Below the pieces are notes generated by a model. It was not told where the DNA came from, searched no databases, and saw only the letters and a program-made list of their open reading frames with translations. Position numbers and translations under genes: made by a program. A stretch of 64,000 nucleotides of DNA from an uncultured Cellulophaga sp. (GTDB taxonomy: Bacteria > Bacteroidota > Bacteroidia > Flavobacteriales > Flavobacteriaceae), in contig CANLIE010000008.1 of assembly GCA_947491225.1 (NCBI GenBank), forward strand, positions 21,306 through 85,305, given 5' to 3'. Of this stretch, positions 20,880-29,572 are shown piece after piece (the stretch's first letter is position 1; each line of letters begins with the position of its first letter).

Positions 20880-21833
20880 ATGCGATATAAATTATTAACT
20901 TTACTATTATTTATGAGTACTTTGCTCATAAAAGCACAGGAATTAAATTCTCCTCAATTGTCGCAATATCTGGCAGATAACCCTTTTGTGCTTTCTCCTA
21001 CCTATGCTGGTATAGGAGATCATGTAAAAATTAGGATGAATGGCCTAGCCCAATGGGTAGGTATAAAAGATGCTCCTCAAACACAATCTCTTGCTGCTGA
21101 TGCAAGAATAGGAAACAAATCAGGATTAGGAATTTTTCTTTATAATGATAAAAATGGATATACAAAACAGCAAGGGGCAAGACTCTCTTTTGCTCACCAT
21201 TTAACATTAGACAAATACGAAGATGAGTTCTTATCCTTTGGTATCTCTTATAACTTTAATCAATTTAGAATAGATATAGAAAAATTTAATCTAATTGCCG
21301 ACCCTGACGATTATGTAACAGATGATAGGTCTACTACAAATCATAACTTTGATGTTGGTTTAATGTATAGAATAAATAAATTTTATGCTAGTTTAAATGT
21401 ATCAAATCTAATCAATAAAGACATTACTAATTTTAATCCAACTTTTGAGCCAAACAGATTAAGAAATTATTACTTATATACTGGTTATAGATATAAGAAA
21501 AGTAAAAATAGTGATTGGGAAATTGAACCTTCTGCACTTTATAAAATGTTTGAAAGTGATGGAAGATCTGAAACAGATCTTAATTTAAAATTTAGAAAGT
21601 ATAATTTTGAAGATTATTATTATGCTGGAGTAAATTACAGGTTCTTAAATGATCAAATTGGTAAACCCTTATATATTGCACCATTTGCAGGCTTAAAAAA
21701 GAACAACTTTTATTTTGGGTATTCTTACCAAATAATATTAAACGATATTTTAAATTATAGTACCGGAACTCATGTGGTTACAATTGGAATGGATTTATTC
21801 CAAGGTTTAAGTAATTGTAGATGTACCTACTAA
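20880..21833 (+). CDS. sprF: SprF, PorP/SprF family outer-membrane protein for SprB secretion
   Basis: Outer-membrane protein of 317 residues, the usual length for the PorP/SprF family. Signal peptide ending LIKAQ, then the family opening ELNSPQLSQYLADNPFVLSPTYAGIGDHVKIR, alternating beta-strand pattern throughout and a C-terminal strand. In F. johnsoniae, SprF is needed for surface delivery of SprB specifically; the gene sits 25 bases after the sprB-like gene here, in the same order. The family travels with type B sorting domain cargo, consistent with both type B proteins in this operon. It is probably the last gene of the operon, with a hairpin just after it. Confidence 0.9.
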   Translation: MRYKLLTLLLFMSTLLIKAQELNSPQLSQYLADNPFVLSPTYAGIGDHVKIRMNGLAQWVGIKDAPQTQSLAADARIGNKSGLGIFLYNDKNGYTKQQGARLSFAHHLTLDKYEDEFLSFGISYNFNQFRIDIEKFNLIADPDDYVTDDRSTTNHNFDVGLMYRINKFYASLNVSNLINKDITNFNPTFEPNRLRNYYLYTGYRYKKSKNSDWEIEPSALYKMFESDGRSETDLNLKFRKYNFEDYYYAGVNYRFLNDQIGKPLYIAPFAGLKKNNFYFGYSYQIILNDILNYSTGTHVVTIGMDLFQGLSNCRCTY

Positions 21834-21840
21834 TTTATAA

Positions 21841-21875
21841 TATTGTTTAGGTTAATTTTACAGCTCTAAACAATA
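21841..21875 (+). terminator. Hairpin between sprF and folB
   Basis: Perfect 10-base arms TATTGTTTAG / CTAAACAATA around a 15-base loop, just before the folB ATG. No T-run follows, so it may be an mRNA-end stabiliser or attenuator rather than a classical terminator. Confidence 0.45.
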
Positions 21876-21879
21876 ATTA

Positions 21880-22236
21880 ATGGGAATAATAAAAGTTAGC
21901 AACATTAAGGTATATGCCTATCATGGTTGTTTGAATGAAGAAACTATAATTGGTAGTGATTACTTGGTCAATGTTTTGGTTAAAGCTAATTTATCTAAAG
22001 CTTCTTTATCTGATGATTTACAAGACACAGTAGATTATGTTCATATTAATCATATTGTAAAACAAGAGATGGCTATTAAATCTAAATTGTTAGAGCACGT
22101 TGCAAAACGTATTATGGACAGGATTTTCTTAGAAATTAGTATTGTAAATACTGCTGAAGTGACTGTTTCTAAAGTAAACCCTCCAATAGGAGGAGATGTA
22201 GAAAATGTTTCGATAACATTACAATTATCTCGTTAA
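21880..22236 (+). CDS. folB: Dihydroneopterin aldolase
   Basis: Folate biosynthesis enzyme converting 7,8-dihydroneopterin to 6-hydroxymethyl-dihydropterin and glycolaldehyde in the cytoplasm. The 118 residues match the family length. The N-terminal IKVSNIKVYAYHGCLNEE contains the family signature around the conserved Tyr-x-x-HG, VDYVHI...VKQEM is mid-protein, and the C-terminal VTVSKVNPPIGGDVENVSI carries the conserved Lys and Pro. The next features downstream on the same strand are the two tRNA genes. Confidence 0.93.
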   Translation: MGIIKVSNIKVYAYHGCLNEETIIGSDYLVNVLVKANLSKASLSDDLQDTVDYVHINHIVKQEMAIKSKLLEHVAKRIMDRIFLEISIVNTAEVTVSKVNPPIGGDVENVSITLQLSR

Positions 22237-22275
22237 ACTACAGTACTTAAAGTTTTATTAACATATAAATATATG

Positions 22276-22283
22276 TAATTTTG
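22276..22283 (+). promoter_or_regulatory. -7 promoter box of the first tRNA-Cys
   Basis: TAATTTTG, a full TAnnTTTG match, 20 bases before the mature tRNA 5' end. Confidence 0.5.
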
Positions 22284-22303
22284 TTTTCTACTCAATTTAA
22301 AAT

Positions 22304-22375
22304 GGCATTGTGGTCGAAATGGATAGACCTAATCTCGCAAGGATTAGTATAGTGGTTCGAATCCACTCGATGCCT
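22304..22375 (+). tRNA. Atypical tRNA-Cys (GCA) with C at position 33
   Basis: Folds as a 72-base cloverleaf: acceptor GGCATTG/CGATGCC, D stem GTC/GAC with GG in the loop, anticodon stem TAATC/GATTA, T arm AGTGG-TTCGAAT-CCACT, discriminator T. The acceptor ends and the U73 discriminator match the tRNA-Cys 76 bases downstream. The anticodon loop reads TCGCAAG, so GCA sits at 34-36 but the nearly invariant U33 is C, and position 38 is G. The D and anticodon stems also differ strongly from the second copy. It may be a specialised or decaying duplicate; all stems are intact. Confidence 0.7.
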
Positions 22376-22422
22376 CTAAAAATTATTGAATAAAATATAA
22401 GAAACCTGTCTTCTTATTAATC

Positions 22423-22430
22423 TATTTTTG
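22423..22430 (+). promoter_or_regulatory. -7 promoter box of the second tRNA-Cys
   Basis: TATTTTTG, a full TAnnTTTG match, 20 bases before the tRNA 5' end, the same spacing as for the first tRNA. Each tRNA thus appears to have its own promoter. Confidence 0.55.
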
Positions 22431-22450
22431 TAAGTTTGCAAACCAAAAAT

Positions 22451-22521
22451 GGCATCGTGGCCGAGTGGCTAGGCAGAGCTCTGCAAAAGCTTGTACAGCA
22501 GTTCGAATCTGCTCGATGCCT
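22451..22521 (+). tRNA. tRNA-Cys (GCA)
   Basis: A regular 71-base cloverleaf: acceptor GGCATCG/CGATGCC, D stem GCC/GGC, anticodon stem GAGCT/AGCTT with loop CTGCAAA (U33, GCA anticodon, A37), T arm AGCAG-TTCGAAT-CTGCT, and the U73 discriminator that marks tRNA-Cys. CCA is not encoded. Confidence 0.95.
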
Positions 22522-22525
22522 CTAA

Positions 22526-22551
22526 TAAACCCATCAAATTTGATGGGTTTA
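22526..22551 (+). terminator. Terminator after the tRNA-Cys pair
   Basis: Perfect palindrome TAAACCCATCAAA / TTTGATGGGTTTA followed by a T-rich tail, 4 bases after the tRNA. It also lies 3' of the convergent LysE gene and may serve both strands. Confidence 0.85.
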
Positions 22552-22566
22552 TTTATTTTATAGAAA

Positions 22567-23235
22567 TTAGTTTTCCCTAATTAACTCAATACCTTCTTGT
22601 ATATTTAATTTATCCTTAGGCAAAAATCCTTTTGTTATTAAAACTATGCCACAAATAATAAGTATGATTCCTAATCCCTTTTTTACTGAAAAAATTCTTC
22701 TTTGCGTTAAATGTCTTTTTAATTGTTTGGCAAGTAATATTTTAAAAATATCAGTGATAAAATAAGTGGCCAACATTGTAGAGAAAAAAACTAAAATACG
22801 GTTAGAATCGTTATCTAGACTAGGTCCAACTACTAATATAATTCCTAACCAAAAAACCAGTACTCCTATATTAATAAAATTAAGTAAAAAGCCTTTTATG
22901 AATAAACTTAAATAAGCTCCTTTGGTTACTTTTATTTGTTTTAGCTTTTCTTTAGACGGTTTTTTTAAAAAAATTATTATACCATAAACAAGTAGTATAA
23001 CACCACCAAAAACGTATAGCCCTGGTAAATTGCTTAAATTTTCTAAAAGTTGATAACTACTAAAGTAAGCTAAAACTAAAAAAATTATATCAGCTATTAT
23101 TACTCCAATGTTAAAACTTAAAGCAGCTCTAAAACCTTTTACCGCACTTGTTTCTAAAAGAACAAAAAAAACAGGACCTATCATAAAACTTAAAAAAAAG
23201 CCTAGTGGTATTGCTGCCTGTATATCTTTTAACAT
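22567..23235 (-). CDS. LysE/RhtB family amino-acid exporter
   Basis: Inner-membrane protein of 222 residues with about six hydrophobic segments. The N-terminal AAIPLGFFLSFMIGPVFFVLLETSAVKGFRAALSF is the typical LysE/ArgO/RhtB opening with its G-P-x-F motif, followed by NIGVIIADIIFLVLAYFSS. Family members export amino acids or their derivatives; the substrate cannot be told here. It starts 9 bases after the DUF2807 gene and is likely the last gene of a rnr-DUF2807-lysE unit. Its 3' end faces the tRNA terminator. Confidence 0.85.
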   Translation of the reverse strand: MLKDIQAAIPLGFFLSFMIGPVFFVLLETSAVKGFRAALSFNIGVIIADIIFLVLAYFSSYQLLENLSNLPGLYVFGGVILLVYGIIIFLKKPSKEKLKQIKVTKGAYLSLFIKGFLLNFINIGVLVFWLGIILVVGPSLDNDSNRILVFFSTMLATYFITDIFKILLAKQLKRHLTQRRIFSVKKGLGIILIICGIVLITKGFLPKDKLNIQEGIELIREN

Positions 23236-23244
23236 CTACTTTTT

Positions 23245-23925
23245 CTATTTTCTAATTATTTTTCCTCCAAAGACTGTTTTTTCATCCATTCTTTTAGGAT
23301 TTCCATAAACTAATACTTCTCCTCCTGCTTTTACTGTTGCCTGTACATAATTAGATGTATTAATTTCTGCATTTCCACCAGCATTTACGGTAATTGTAGT
23401 AAGCTCTGTACTAAAGTTTTTACCTTTGTAAGCACCTCCTGTATTAATCTTTACATCTTGGTTTTTGGAAGAGCCATTTGTTGTTATTACTCCTCCTGTT
23501 ATAGATTTTACTAATAACTGAGTTACTTTAGTATTAATTATTAATTCTCCTCCCTCTTGTGCTTTTAATTCTAATATATCTTGTTCTATATTTTCTTTAG
23601 AAATAATCCTTGCATCTTCATTTACATCTATTATTTTTAAATTTTCAGTATAATACAAATCTATAAATGTTCTATAACCACTGAAAATTTTATCAATTTC
23701 CATTCTAATTTTTAAAACACCATCTTTATTTACTATGGCTACTTTTTTTGTATTAACGCCTGTTATTATGGCTTCGTTCTTATCAGATCTAATTAAATTA
23801 ACTGACAAACCATCAAAAGCTTTTACTTCTGTAAAGTTTTGTAGTTTTTGAGTTATTTTCTCTTCTTGCGCTTTTACGGTATTTATACTTAATAGTAAAA
23901 GCATAAATAAGGATAACTTATTCAT
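23245..23925 (-). CDS. Exported DUF2807 (head GIN domain) protein
   Basis: Secreted or periplasmic protein of 226 residues: signal peptide LSLFMLLLLSINTVKAQ, then a DUF2807-type auto-transporter-adhesin-like head domain. The family logic is visible as FTEVKAFDGLSVNLIRSD, followed by beta-strand repeats (LELKAQEGGELII, VKSITGGVITTNG, TVNAGGNAEI, TVKAGGEVLVYGNPK) forming a parallel beta-helix. The final YGNPK...GGKI motif is common in the family. The function is not established. It sits 58 bases after rnr on the same strand and 9 bases before the LysE gene. Confidence 0.82.
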   Translation of the reverse strand: MNKLSLFMLLLLSINTVKAQEEKITQKLQNFTEVKAFDGLSVNLIRSDKNEAIITGVNTKKVAIVNKDGVLKIRMEIDKIFSGYRTFIDLYYTENLKIIDVNEDARIISKENIEQDILELKAQEGGELIINTKVTQLLVKSITGGVITTNGSSKNQDVKINTGGAYKGKNFSTELTTITVNAGGNAEINTSNYVQATVKAGGEVLVYGNPKRMDEKTVFGGKIIRK

Positions 23926-23983
23926 TTTGTTGTTTTTAGGTATAATTCCTAATCTAATTTACAAAATTCATTCCAAAAATAAA

Positions 23984-26176
23984 TTATTCTGCTTTTCTTA
24001 GTAGGGAAAAGTCTAAATGTCTTTTTAGTAAATCTGTACTTTTTACCATTACTACTACCTCTTCTCCTAATTGATAACTATTATTGGTACGTTCTCCTAC
24101 AATAGAGTAACTTTTTTCATCAAAAATATAATAATCATCTTTAATATCTCTTATACGCACCAACCCTTCACATTTATTATCTATTATTTCTATATAAATA
24201 CCCCATTCTGTAACTCCTGAAATAACACCTACAAATTCTGAATCTTTATGATCTTCCATAAATTTAATTTGCATATATTTAATAGAATCGCGTTCTGCAC
24301 TGGCAGCTAAACCTTCCATATCTGAAGAATGTTTACATTTTTCTTCATAAACTTCTTCTTTAGCACTGACTCCTCCATCTAAATAATGTTGTAATAAACG
24401 ATGTACCATTACATCTGGATATCTTCTTATAGGTGATGTAAAATGCGAATAATAATCAAAAGCCAAACCATAATGACCTATATTATCAGTAGTATATATG
24501 GCTTTACTCATACTACGTATAGCTAATGTATCTACTAAATTTTGTTCTTTTTGACCTTTAACGTCTTCAAGTAATTTATTTAGAGAATCACTAATTGTCT
24601 GTTTATTTTTAAAGTCTAATTTATGACCAAAACGAGAAATTATACCATTTAAATTAATTAATTTTTCTTCATTTGGTTCATCATGTACTCTATATATAAA
24701 TGTTTTTTCAGGTTTTTGTTTACCAATAAATTCAGCTACCTTTCTATTTGCCAACAACATAAATTCTTCAATTAACTTATTGGAATCTTTAGATTCTTTA
24801 AAATATACTCCTTCTGGATTACTATTTTCATCTAAACTGAATCTAACTTCAACCTTATCAAAAGAAATAGCACCTGCTTTCATACGTTTTTTACGCATTA
24901 TCTTAGCTAATTTATCTAAAGCTAAGGTAGCTTCAACTATATCATTACTAACTGTATAAGAACCTTTTTCTCTTATTGAAATCTCTTTAGGAATTGTATT
25001 TTCTCCTGTTTCAATTATATGTTGTGCTTCTTCATAAGCAAAACGTTCGTTTGAATTTATGACTGTTCTTCCAAACCATTGATTTACTAGCTTGGCATTT
25101 TTATCTATTTCAAAAACTGCAGAAAAAGTATATTTTTCTTCATTTGGACGTAATGAACAAGCATTATTTGATAAAACTTCTGGTAACATTGGTACCACCC
25201 TATCTACTAAATAAACAGATGTTGCTCTTTCATATGCTTCATCATCTAGAATAGTATCTGGTAAAACATAATGAGATACATCTGCTATGTGTATTCCTAT
25301 TTCATAATTTCCATTTTCTAATGTAACATAGGATAATGCATCATCAAAATCTTTTGCATCTTTTGGATCAATGGTAAATGTTAGGGTTTCTCTCATATCC
25401 CTACGTTTAGCTATTTCCTCTTGCTTTATGGAAGTATCTATTTTATTTGCATAACTTTCTACTTCTATAGGAAATTGGTACGGTAGACCATATTCTGCTA
25501 AGATAGAATGTATTTCTGTGTTGTGCTCTCCTGGCTTACCTAAAACTTCAATAATTTCTCCATATGGAGAATCTGTATCTTTAGGCCAATCGTTCATTTT
25601 AACAATTACTTTATCACCATCTTTAGCATCATTTATTTTATCTTTTGGTATAAAGAAATCAGTATACATTCTAAAATCAGTAGGTTTTACAAAAGCATAA
25701 TTTTTTTGTAATTGAACAATACCAACAAAATTAGTTTTATCTCTTTCTATTATTTTAGTTATTTCTCCTTCTAATTTTCTACCTTTTCTTCTAGGAAAAA
25801 TATAGACTTCTACTATATCTCTATGAAAAGCTTTATTTAATTTATTATTATGTATAAAAATATCATCATCAATACCCTCTATAACTATATAGGCATTTCC
25901 TTTACCAGTAATATCTACTTTTCCTGTATGGTATGTTTTTGTAGAAGCTATAGCTTTATAATTACCTCTACTTTCTTCTACTATTCTCTTTTTTTCTTTT
26001 AATTGAACTAATCTTTTTATAAGTATATTTCTACCACTTGCATCTGTTATTCCAATCTTAGCGGCAATTTGTTTATAATTAAAACTCTTATTAGGATTTT
26101 TTTCTAAGACCGTGAATATACCTTTAGTTATTTCATTTTTGAGTTGGTTATTAGTTCCTTTTTTTTTCTTACGCAT
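23984..26176 (-). CDS. rnr: Ribonuclease R
   Basis: Processive 3'-5' exoribonuclease that degrades structured RNA and takes part in RNA quality control. The 730 residues hold a winged-helix N-terminus (TKGIFTVLEKNPNKSFNYKQIAAKIG), cold-shock/OB domains (YHTGKVDITGKGNAYIVIEG near 80-100; FVGIVQLQKNYAFVKP near 150-165), an RNB catalytic domain with the metal-binding cluster TIDPKDAKDFDDALS near 267-281 and the HFTSPIRRYPDVMVHRLLQ motif near 590, and a C-terminal S1 domain (FVGVISGVTEWGIYIEI). The start MRKKKKGTNN is Lys-rich, as in relatives. It reads leftward from a 616-base AT-rich gap and heads the three-gene minus-strand cluster. Confidence 0.96.
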   Translation of the reverse strand: MRKKKKGTNNQLKNEITKGIFTVLEKNPNKSFNYKQIAAKIGITDASGRNILIKRLVQLKEKKRIVEESRGNYKAIASTKTYHTGKVDITGKGNAYIVIEGIDDDIFIHNNKLNKAFHRDIVEVYIFPRRKGRKLEGEITKIIERDKTNFVGIVQLQKNYAFVKPTDFRMYTDFFIPKDKINDAKDGDKVIVKMNDWPKDTDSPYGEIIEVLGKPGEHNTEIHSILAEYGLPYQFPIEVESYANKIDTSIKQEEIAKRRDMRETLTFTIDPKDAKDFDDALSYVTLENGNYEIGIHIADVSHYVLPDTILDDEAYERATSVYLVDRVVPMLPEVLSNNACSLRPNEEKYTFSAVFEIDKNAKLVNQWFGRTVINSNERFAYEEAQHIIETGENTIPKEISIREKGSYTVSNDIVEATLALDKLAKIMRKKRMKAGAISFDKVEVRFSLDENSNPEGVYFKESKDSNKLIEEFMLLANRKVAEFIGKQKPEKTFIYRVHDEPNEEKLINLNGIISRFGHKLDFKNKQTISDSLNKLLEDVKGQKEQNLVDTLAIRSMSKAIYTTDNIGHYGLAFDYYSHFTSPIRRYPDVMVHRLLQHYLDGGVSAKEEVYEEKCKHSSDMEGLAASAERDSIKYMQIKFMEDHKDSEFVGVISGVTEWGIYIEIIDNKCEGLVRIRDIKDDYYIFDEKSYSIVGERTNNSYQLGEEVVVMVKSTDLLKRHLDFSLLRKAE

Positions 26177-26792
26177 TCATTTATTTTATTTTGGAAAAGT
26201 ACAAATTATAATCTAGTCTACTATAGATTAAACAGTTTCTTAATTTTATATTAAAGAAACATATGTTATAAACATATATATAATATATTATTATTCTTTT
26301 ATTAAATTTAAAAAAAAGTGGTGATTATTATAGTGTGTTAATATATAGAATAAAATTATATAATATTTTTTGTACTTAACATTAATGTAAATTTATTGTA
26401 AACTTATGAGTCGTTTATATTCTATTCTATTCTTAAAAATCAATCAATTACAATATTTATTAACTGTTATTAATAACTTCTATTAACAACGTTTTTTTAA
26501 TAAATATACTCTTTATAATTGTTTACATTATTAATATTAGTCTTAATATCTTTTATCTAAAAAGTTAAAAATAGATTTGGTTGAAGATAATCAATGCTAT
26601 AATGCAATAATTTTTAGAAAAAACAAAATTTATGTTTTGTATAGTTATTAAAGTGTTGTGAACAACTTATTAGTTGTATGTAATATAATCAAAAATGTAT
26701 GTAAAATAGGGTTATATATTTATTAACAATTTTAGAATAGTAAATACAAAGGTATTTGTACTTTTGTAATGTAAAACTACAAAATATATATA
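26177..26792. other. Very AT-rich divergent intergenic region between rnr and rpiB
   Basis: 616 bases with hardly any G or C and no ORF of note. It must hold the promoters for rnr (leftward) and rpiB (rightward); only the rpiB -7 box is clear. Several runs of alternating TA (for example around 26262-26290) and poly-A/T tracts suggest easily melted or curved DNA. Confidence 0.6.
26759..26766 (+). promoter_or_regulatory. -7 promoter box for rpiB
   Basis: TACTTTTG, a full TAnnTTTG match, 26 bases upstream of the rpiB ATG. Confidence 0.6.
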
Positions 26793-27224
26793 ATGCATAT
26801 AGCTATAGGTAATGACCATGCAGGTACAGATTATAAATTTGCGGTACTAGAACTTTTAAAAGAAAAAGGTATAGAAGTTACTAATTATGGTACAGATAGT
26901 AATGATAGTGTAGATTATCCAGATTTTGTACATCCTGTGGCTACAGATGTAGAAAATAAAAAAGTAGATTTAGGGATACTTATATGTGGTAGTGGTAATG
27001 GTGTTTCTATGACAGCTAATAAATACCAAAAAGTAAGAGCAGCCTTATGTTGGACAAAAGAGATTGTTTCTCTTGCCCGTGAGCATAATAATGCTAATGT
27101 ATTGAGTATACCAGCACGTTTTGTTTCTTTACCACAAGCTTTAGAAATGGTTAATACATTTTTAGATACTGAGTTTGAAGGTGGAAGACATCAAAACAGG
27201 GTAGAAAAAATAGCTTGTAAATAA
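26793..27224 (+). CDS. rpiB: Ribose 5-phosphate isomerase B
   Basis: Interconverts ribulose 5-phosphate and ribose 5-phosphate in the cytoplasm (pentose phosphate pathway). The 143 residues match the RpiB/LacAB family length. The opening MHIAIGNDHAGTDYKF holds the phosphate/substrate site, LGILICGSGNGVSM the active-site Cys, and REHNNANVLSIPARF the conserved Asn/Arg positions. The downstream acetyltransferase begins 11 bases after the stop, so the two are likely co-transcribed. Confidence 0.95.
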   Translation: MHIAIGNDHAGTDYKFAVLELLKEKGIEVTNYGTDSNDSVDYPDFVHPVATDVENKKVDLGILICGSGNGVSMTANKYQKVRAALCWTKEIVSLAREHNNANVLSIPARFVSLPQALEMVNTFLDTEFEGGRHQNRVEKIACK

Positions 27225-27235
27225 CATACCTCACT

Positions 27236-27679
27236 ATGGTTGTGTGTGTTAAGAGTTTTAAAGAGCTAACTACAAAAGATTTATATGCTGTTCTACAATT
27301 AAGATCAGAAGTTTTTGTAGTAGAACAAGATTGTGTTTACCAAGATATAGATGATAAAGATTTTAAAGCATTACATATTTTAGGATATAAAAATAACAAT
27401 TTAATTGCTTATACACGTATTTTTAGAGCTGGCGACTATTTTAAAGAAGCCAGTATTGGTAGGGTAGTAGTTAAAAAATCAGAAAGAAAACATAAATATG
27501 GTAACGTAATTATGAAAGAGTCCATAATTGCAGCTAAACAAAACTTACAAGAAACAATAATTAAAATTTCTGCTCAAAAATACCTTCTAAAATTCTATAA
27601 TAATTTGGGTTTTAAAGAAGAAGGAGAAGAGTATTTAGAAGATGGTATACCACATATGGTTATGATGTATAAGGAATAA
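27236..27679 (+). CDS. GNAT family acetyltransferase, ElaA-like
   Basis: Predicted cytoplasmic N-acetyltransferase of 147 residues. The N-terminal LTTKDLYAVLQLRSEVFVVEQDCVYQDIDDKD is the ElaA signature (LRxxVFVVEQ, then D-D-x-D). The acetyl-CoA site is SIGRVVVKKSERKHKYGNVIMKESI, and the C-terminus has YNNLGFKEEGEEYLEDGIPHMVM. The substrate is unknown for ElaA proteins. The arrangement 11 bases after rpiB suggests an operon. The ATG start agrees with the family N-terminus. Confidence 0.88.
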   Translation: MVVCVKSFKELTTKDLYAVLQLRSEVFVVEQDCVYQDIDDKDFKALHILGYKNNNLIAYTRIFRAGDYFKEASIGRVVVKKSERKHKYGNVIMKESIIAAKQNLQETIIKISAQKYLLKFYNNLGFKEEGEEYLEDGIPHMVMMYKE

Positions 27680-27985
27680 ATCTTAATTGCTTTTTTATTT
27701 AGTTTATATTTTTATAACTTCTGTTGTAAATTTAAAATGACTTTTTTATTATGAATTTGAATAAGTTTAGAATTAATTTTATCTATAGTATTTAAAAAAA
27801 CAATTATTTAGATTTTAAAAAAATATTTTTTTCTTGTTTTCATTAACAATAATATATGGTGTTATCTTATTTTAAATTTTTTTCTTAGGTATTATTTTAG
27901 ATATTAAAAACCTTTTAGATAAGCTTTTACATTATAAAGCTTAAAATTTTATATTTTCACTTAAGAATTTTAAAATCATTGCATA
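27680..27985. other. AT-rich intergenic region
   Basis: 306 bases without an ORF. T-rich tracts follow the acetyltransferase stop, but no clear terminator or -7 box is visible. It must contain the promoter of the NlpC/P60 lipoprotein gene. Confidence 0.5.
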
Positions 27986-29188
27986 ATGAAATTATTTTTT
28001 AATAATAAACTATATACTTTTTTAATATTTGGTTTTGCTGTATTATTTAGTTGTAAGGAGAAAGAAAATAAAGAAAACACATTAACAACTTTTATAGATG
28101 TTGTAAAAAAACAATATGCGCCAGATAAGCGAGTAGCTCTGTTTAACATAGAGAGTACCATTGATAAAGGAGAATATATATTAAAAGGAGAATCTAACTT
28201 ACCTGAAGCTGTAAATAAGCTAAGAACAAATTTAAAAGAAGCTAATATTACTTTTATTGATAGTATTCAATCATTACCTACAGATGAATTTAAAAACAGT
28301 AATTGGGCAATAATTAAGATATCAGCAGCAAATTTAAGAAGTAAAGCAGGTCACTCTCAAGAATTGGCAACACAAGCTACATTAGGAACACCTGTAAGAG
28401 TATATAAAAAAGAAGGAGATTGGTATTTAGTACAAACACCAGATAATTATTTGGCTTGGGTAGATAAAGGTGGTATAGAGGTATTAAATAATGATGATTA
28501 TAAACAATGGAAAACAGTAAAAAAAATAATTTATACAAATATAACAGGTTATTCGTATGAGTCACCAACTAGTACCCAAGTTGTATCTGATTTAGTTGCT
28601 GGTAGCATTCTTGAACTGATAGCAGATGATAAAGGCCTTTTTTATGAAATTAAATATCCAGATGGCAGAAGAGGTTTTATACGTAAAACGGAATCTCAAG
28701 AATATGATATTTGGTTAAAAACATTGAACCCGACCACCGAGTCATTAGTAGCAACTTCTAAACAGTTAATGGGTTTACCGTACTTGTGGGGTGGCACAAC
28801 TACAAAAGGTGTAGACTGTAGTGGGTTTACCAAAATAATATATTTTTTAAATGGAATGGTGCTACCTAGAGATGCATCACAACAAGTACATACAGGTAAA
28901 ACGGTTGACACTAATAAATATTTTGATAATCTTAATATAGGAGATTTGCTATTTTTTGGTAAACAAGCAACAGATTCAACAGAACAAAAGGTAGTACATG
29001 TGGGTATGTGGATAGGTAACAGCCAGTTTATACATTCATCAGGTAGAGTACATATAAGTAGCTTTGATAAGAAAGCTCCTAATTATGATGAATATAATTA
29101 CAATAGGTATTTACAATCTAATCGTATTTTAAAGGAAAATAATAAGGATGTAATCCAATTACAAAAAACACCACTTTTTAAGGATTAA
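27986..29188 (+). CDS. Lipoprotein peptidoglycan hydrolase with SH3 and NlpC/P60 domains
   Basis: Envelope cell-wall peptidase of 400 residues. The N-terminal LYTFLIFGFAVLFSC ends in a lipobox Cys at about residue 23, so it is a lipoprotein. Two SH3-like segments follow: AAILNLRSKAGHSQELATQ-type strand pattern (KISAANLRSKAGHSQELATQ start near 113) and a second near 180-225. The C-terminal NlpC/P60 domain has the catalytic Cys in LWGGTTTKGVDCSGFTK (about 275), His in VVHVGMWIGNSQFIHSSG (about 330) and a following His. Family members cut the gamma-D-Glu-diaminopimelate bond in peptide stems. A terminator follows at 29234-29259, so it seems to be monocistronic. Confidence 0.9.
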   Translation: MKLFFNNKLYTFLIFGFAVLFSCKEKENKENTLTTFIDVVKKQYAPDKRVALFNIESTIDKGEYILKGESNLPEAVNKLRTNLKEANITFIDSIQSLPTDEFKNSNWAIIKISAANLRSKAGHSQELATQATLGTPVRVYKKEGDWYLVQTPDNYLAWVDKGGIEVLNNDDYKQWKTVKKIIYTNITGYSYESPTSTQVVSDLVAGSILELIADDKGLFYEIKYPDGRRGFIRKTESQEYDIWLKTLNPTTESLVATSKQLMGLPYLWGGTTTKGVDCSGFTKIIYFLNGMVLPRDASQQVHTGKTVDTNKYFDNLNIGDLLFFGKQATDSTEQKVVHVGMWIGNSQFIHSSGRVHISSFDKKAPNYDEYNYNRYLQSNRILKENNKDVIQLQKTPLFKD

Positions 29189-29233
29189 ATTTAGTCAGTT
29201 AAATGGAGTATTCTTTCTTACACAAAGCTATTG

Positions 29234-29259
29234 TTTACGAAATTTTTTTCGTAAATTTT
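29234..29259 (+). terminator. Terminator of the NlpC/P60 lipoprotein gene
   Basis: Perfect arms TTTACGAAA / TTTCGTAAA with a 4-base T loop, followed by TTTTG, 45 bases after the stop codon. Confidence 0.75.
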
Positions 29260-29449
29260 GAATTCATTTAAGTTATGTAAACAAAATGTATTTAGTTTTT
29301 ACAATTTTTCTTGGGAAGGTTAATTAGATAATATTTAATTTCAAATCAATTTCATTTGTTCTTGCAAAGTGAGAATTTGGTTCAATAATTACTGGGTAGA
29401 TTCAAGTAGTAAATACAAGATTATAATTTTTAAAGTTTATGAGGTACGG

Positions 29450-29457
29450 TATCTTTG
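29450..29457 (+). promoter_or_regulatory. -7 promoter box upstream of the SPFH gene
   Basis: TATCTTTG, a full TAnnTTTG match, would give a leader of about 110 bases. The remaining 29260-29572 interval holds no ORF. Confidence 0.4.
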
Positions 29458-29572
29458 ATACTTATTCCTCTGTTTTTTTATTACAATTATAATTCTAGTT
29501 TTTGATAGCTGTTATTTTGTTTGATTTTCAAAAAAACACTACCTTTTTAAAAAATTAAAAAACACTACCACA

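Noticed and set aside
22331..22350. Reading the first tRNA as anticodon CGC (tRNA-Ala) by shifting the loop to keep U33
   Set aside because: The shifted stem would be CTAAT opposite GGATT, which does not pair, while TAATC/GATTA pairs perfectly and the acceptor and U73 match tRNA-Cys.
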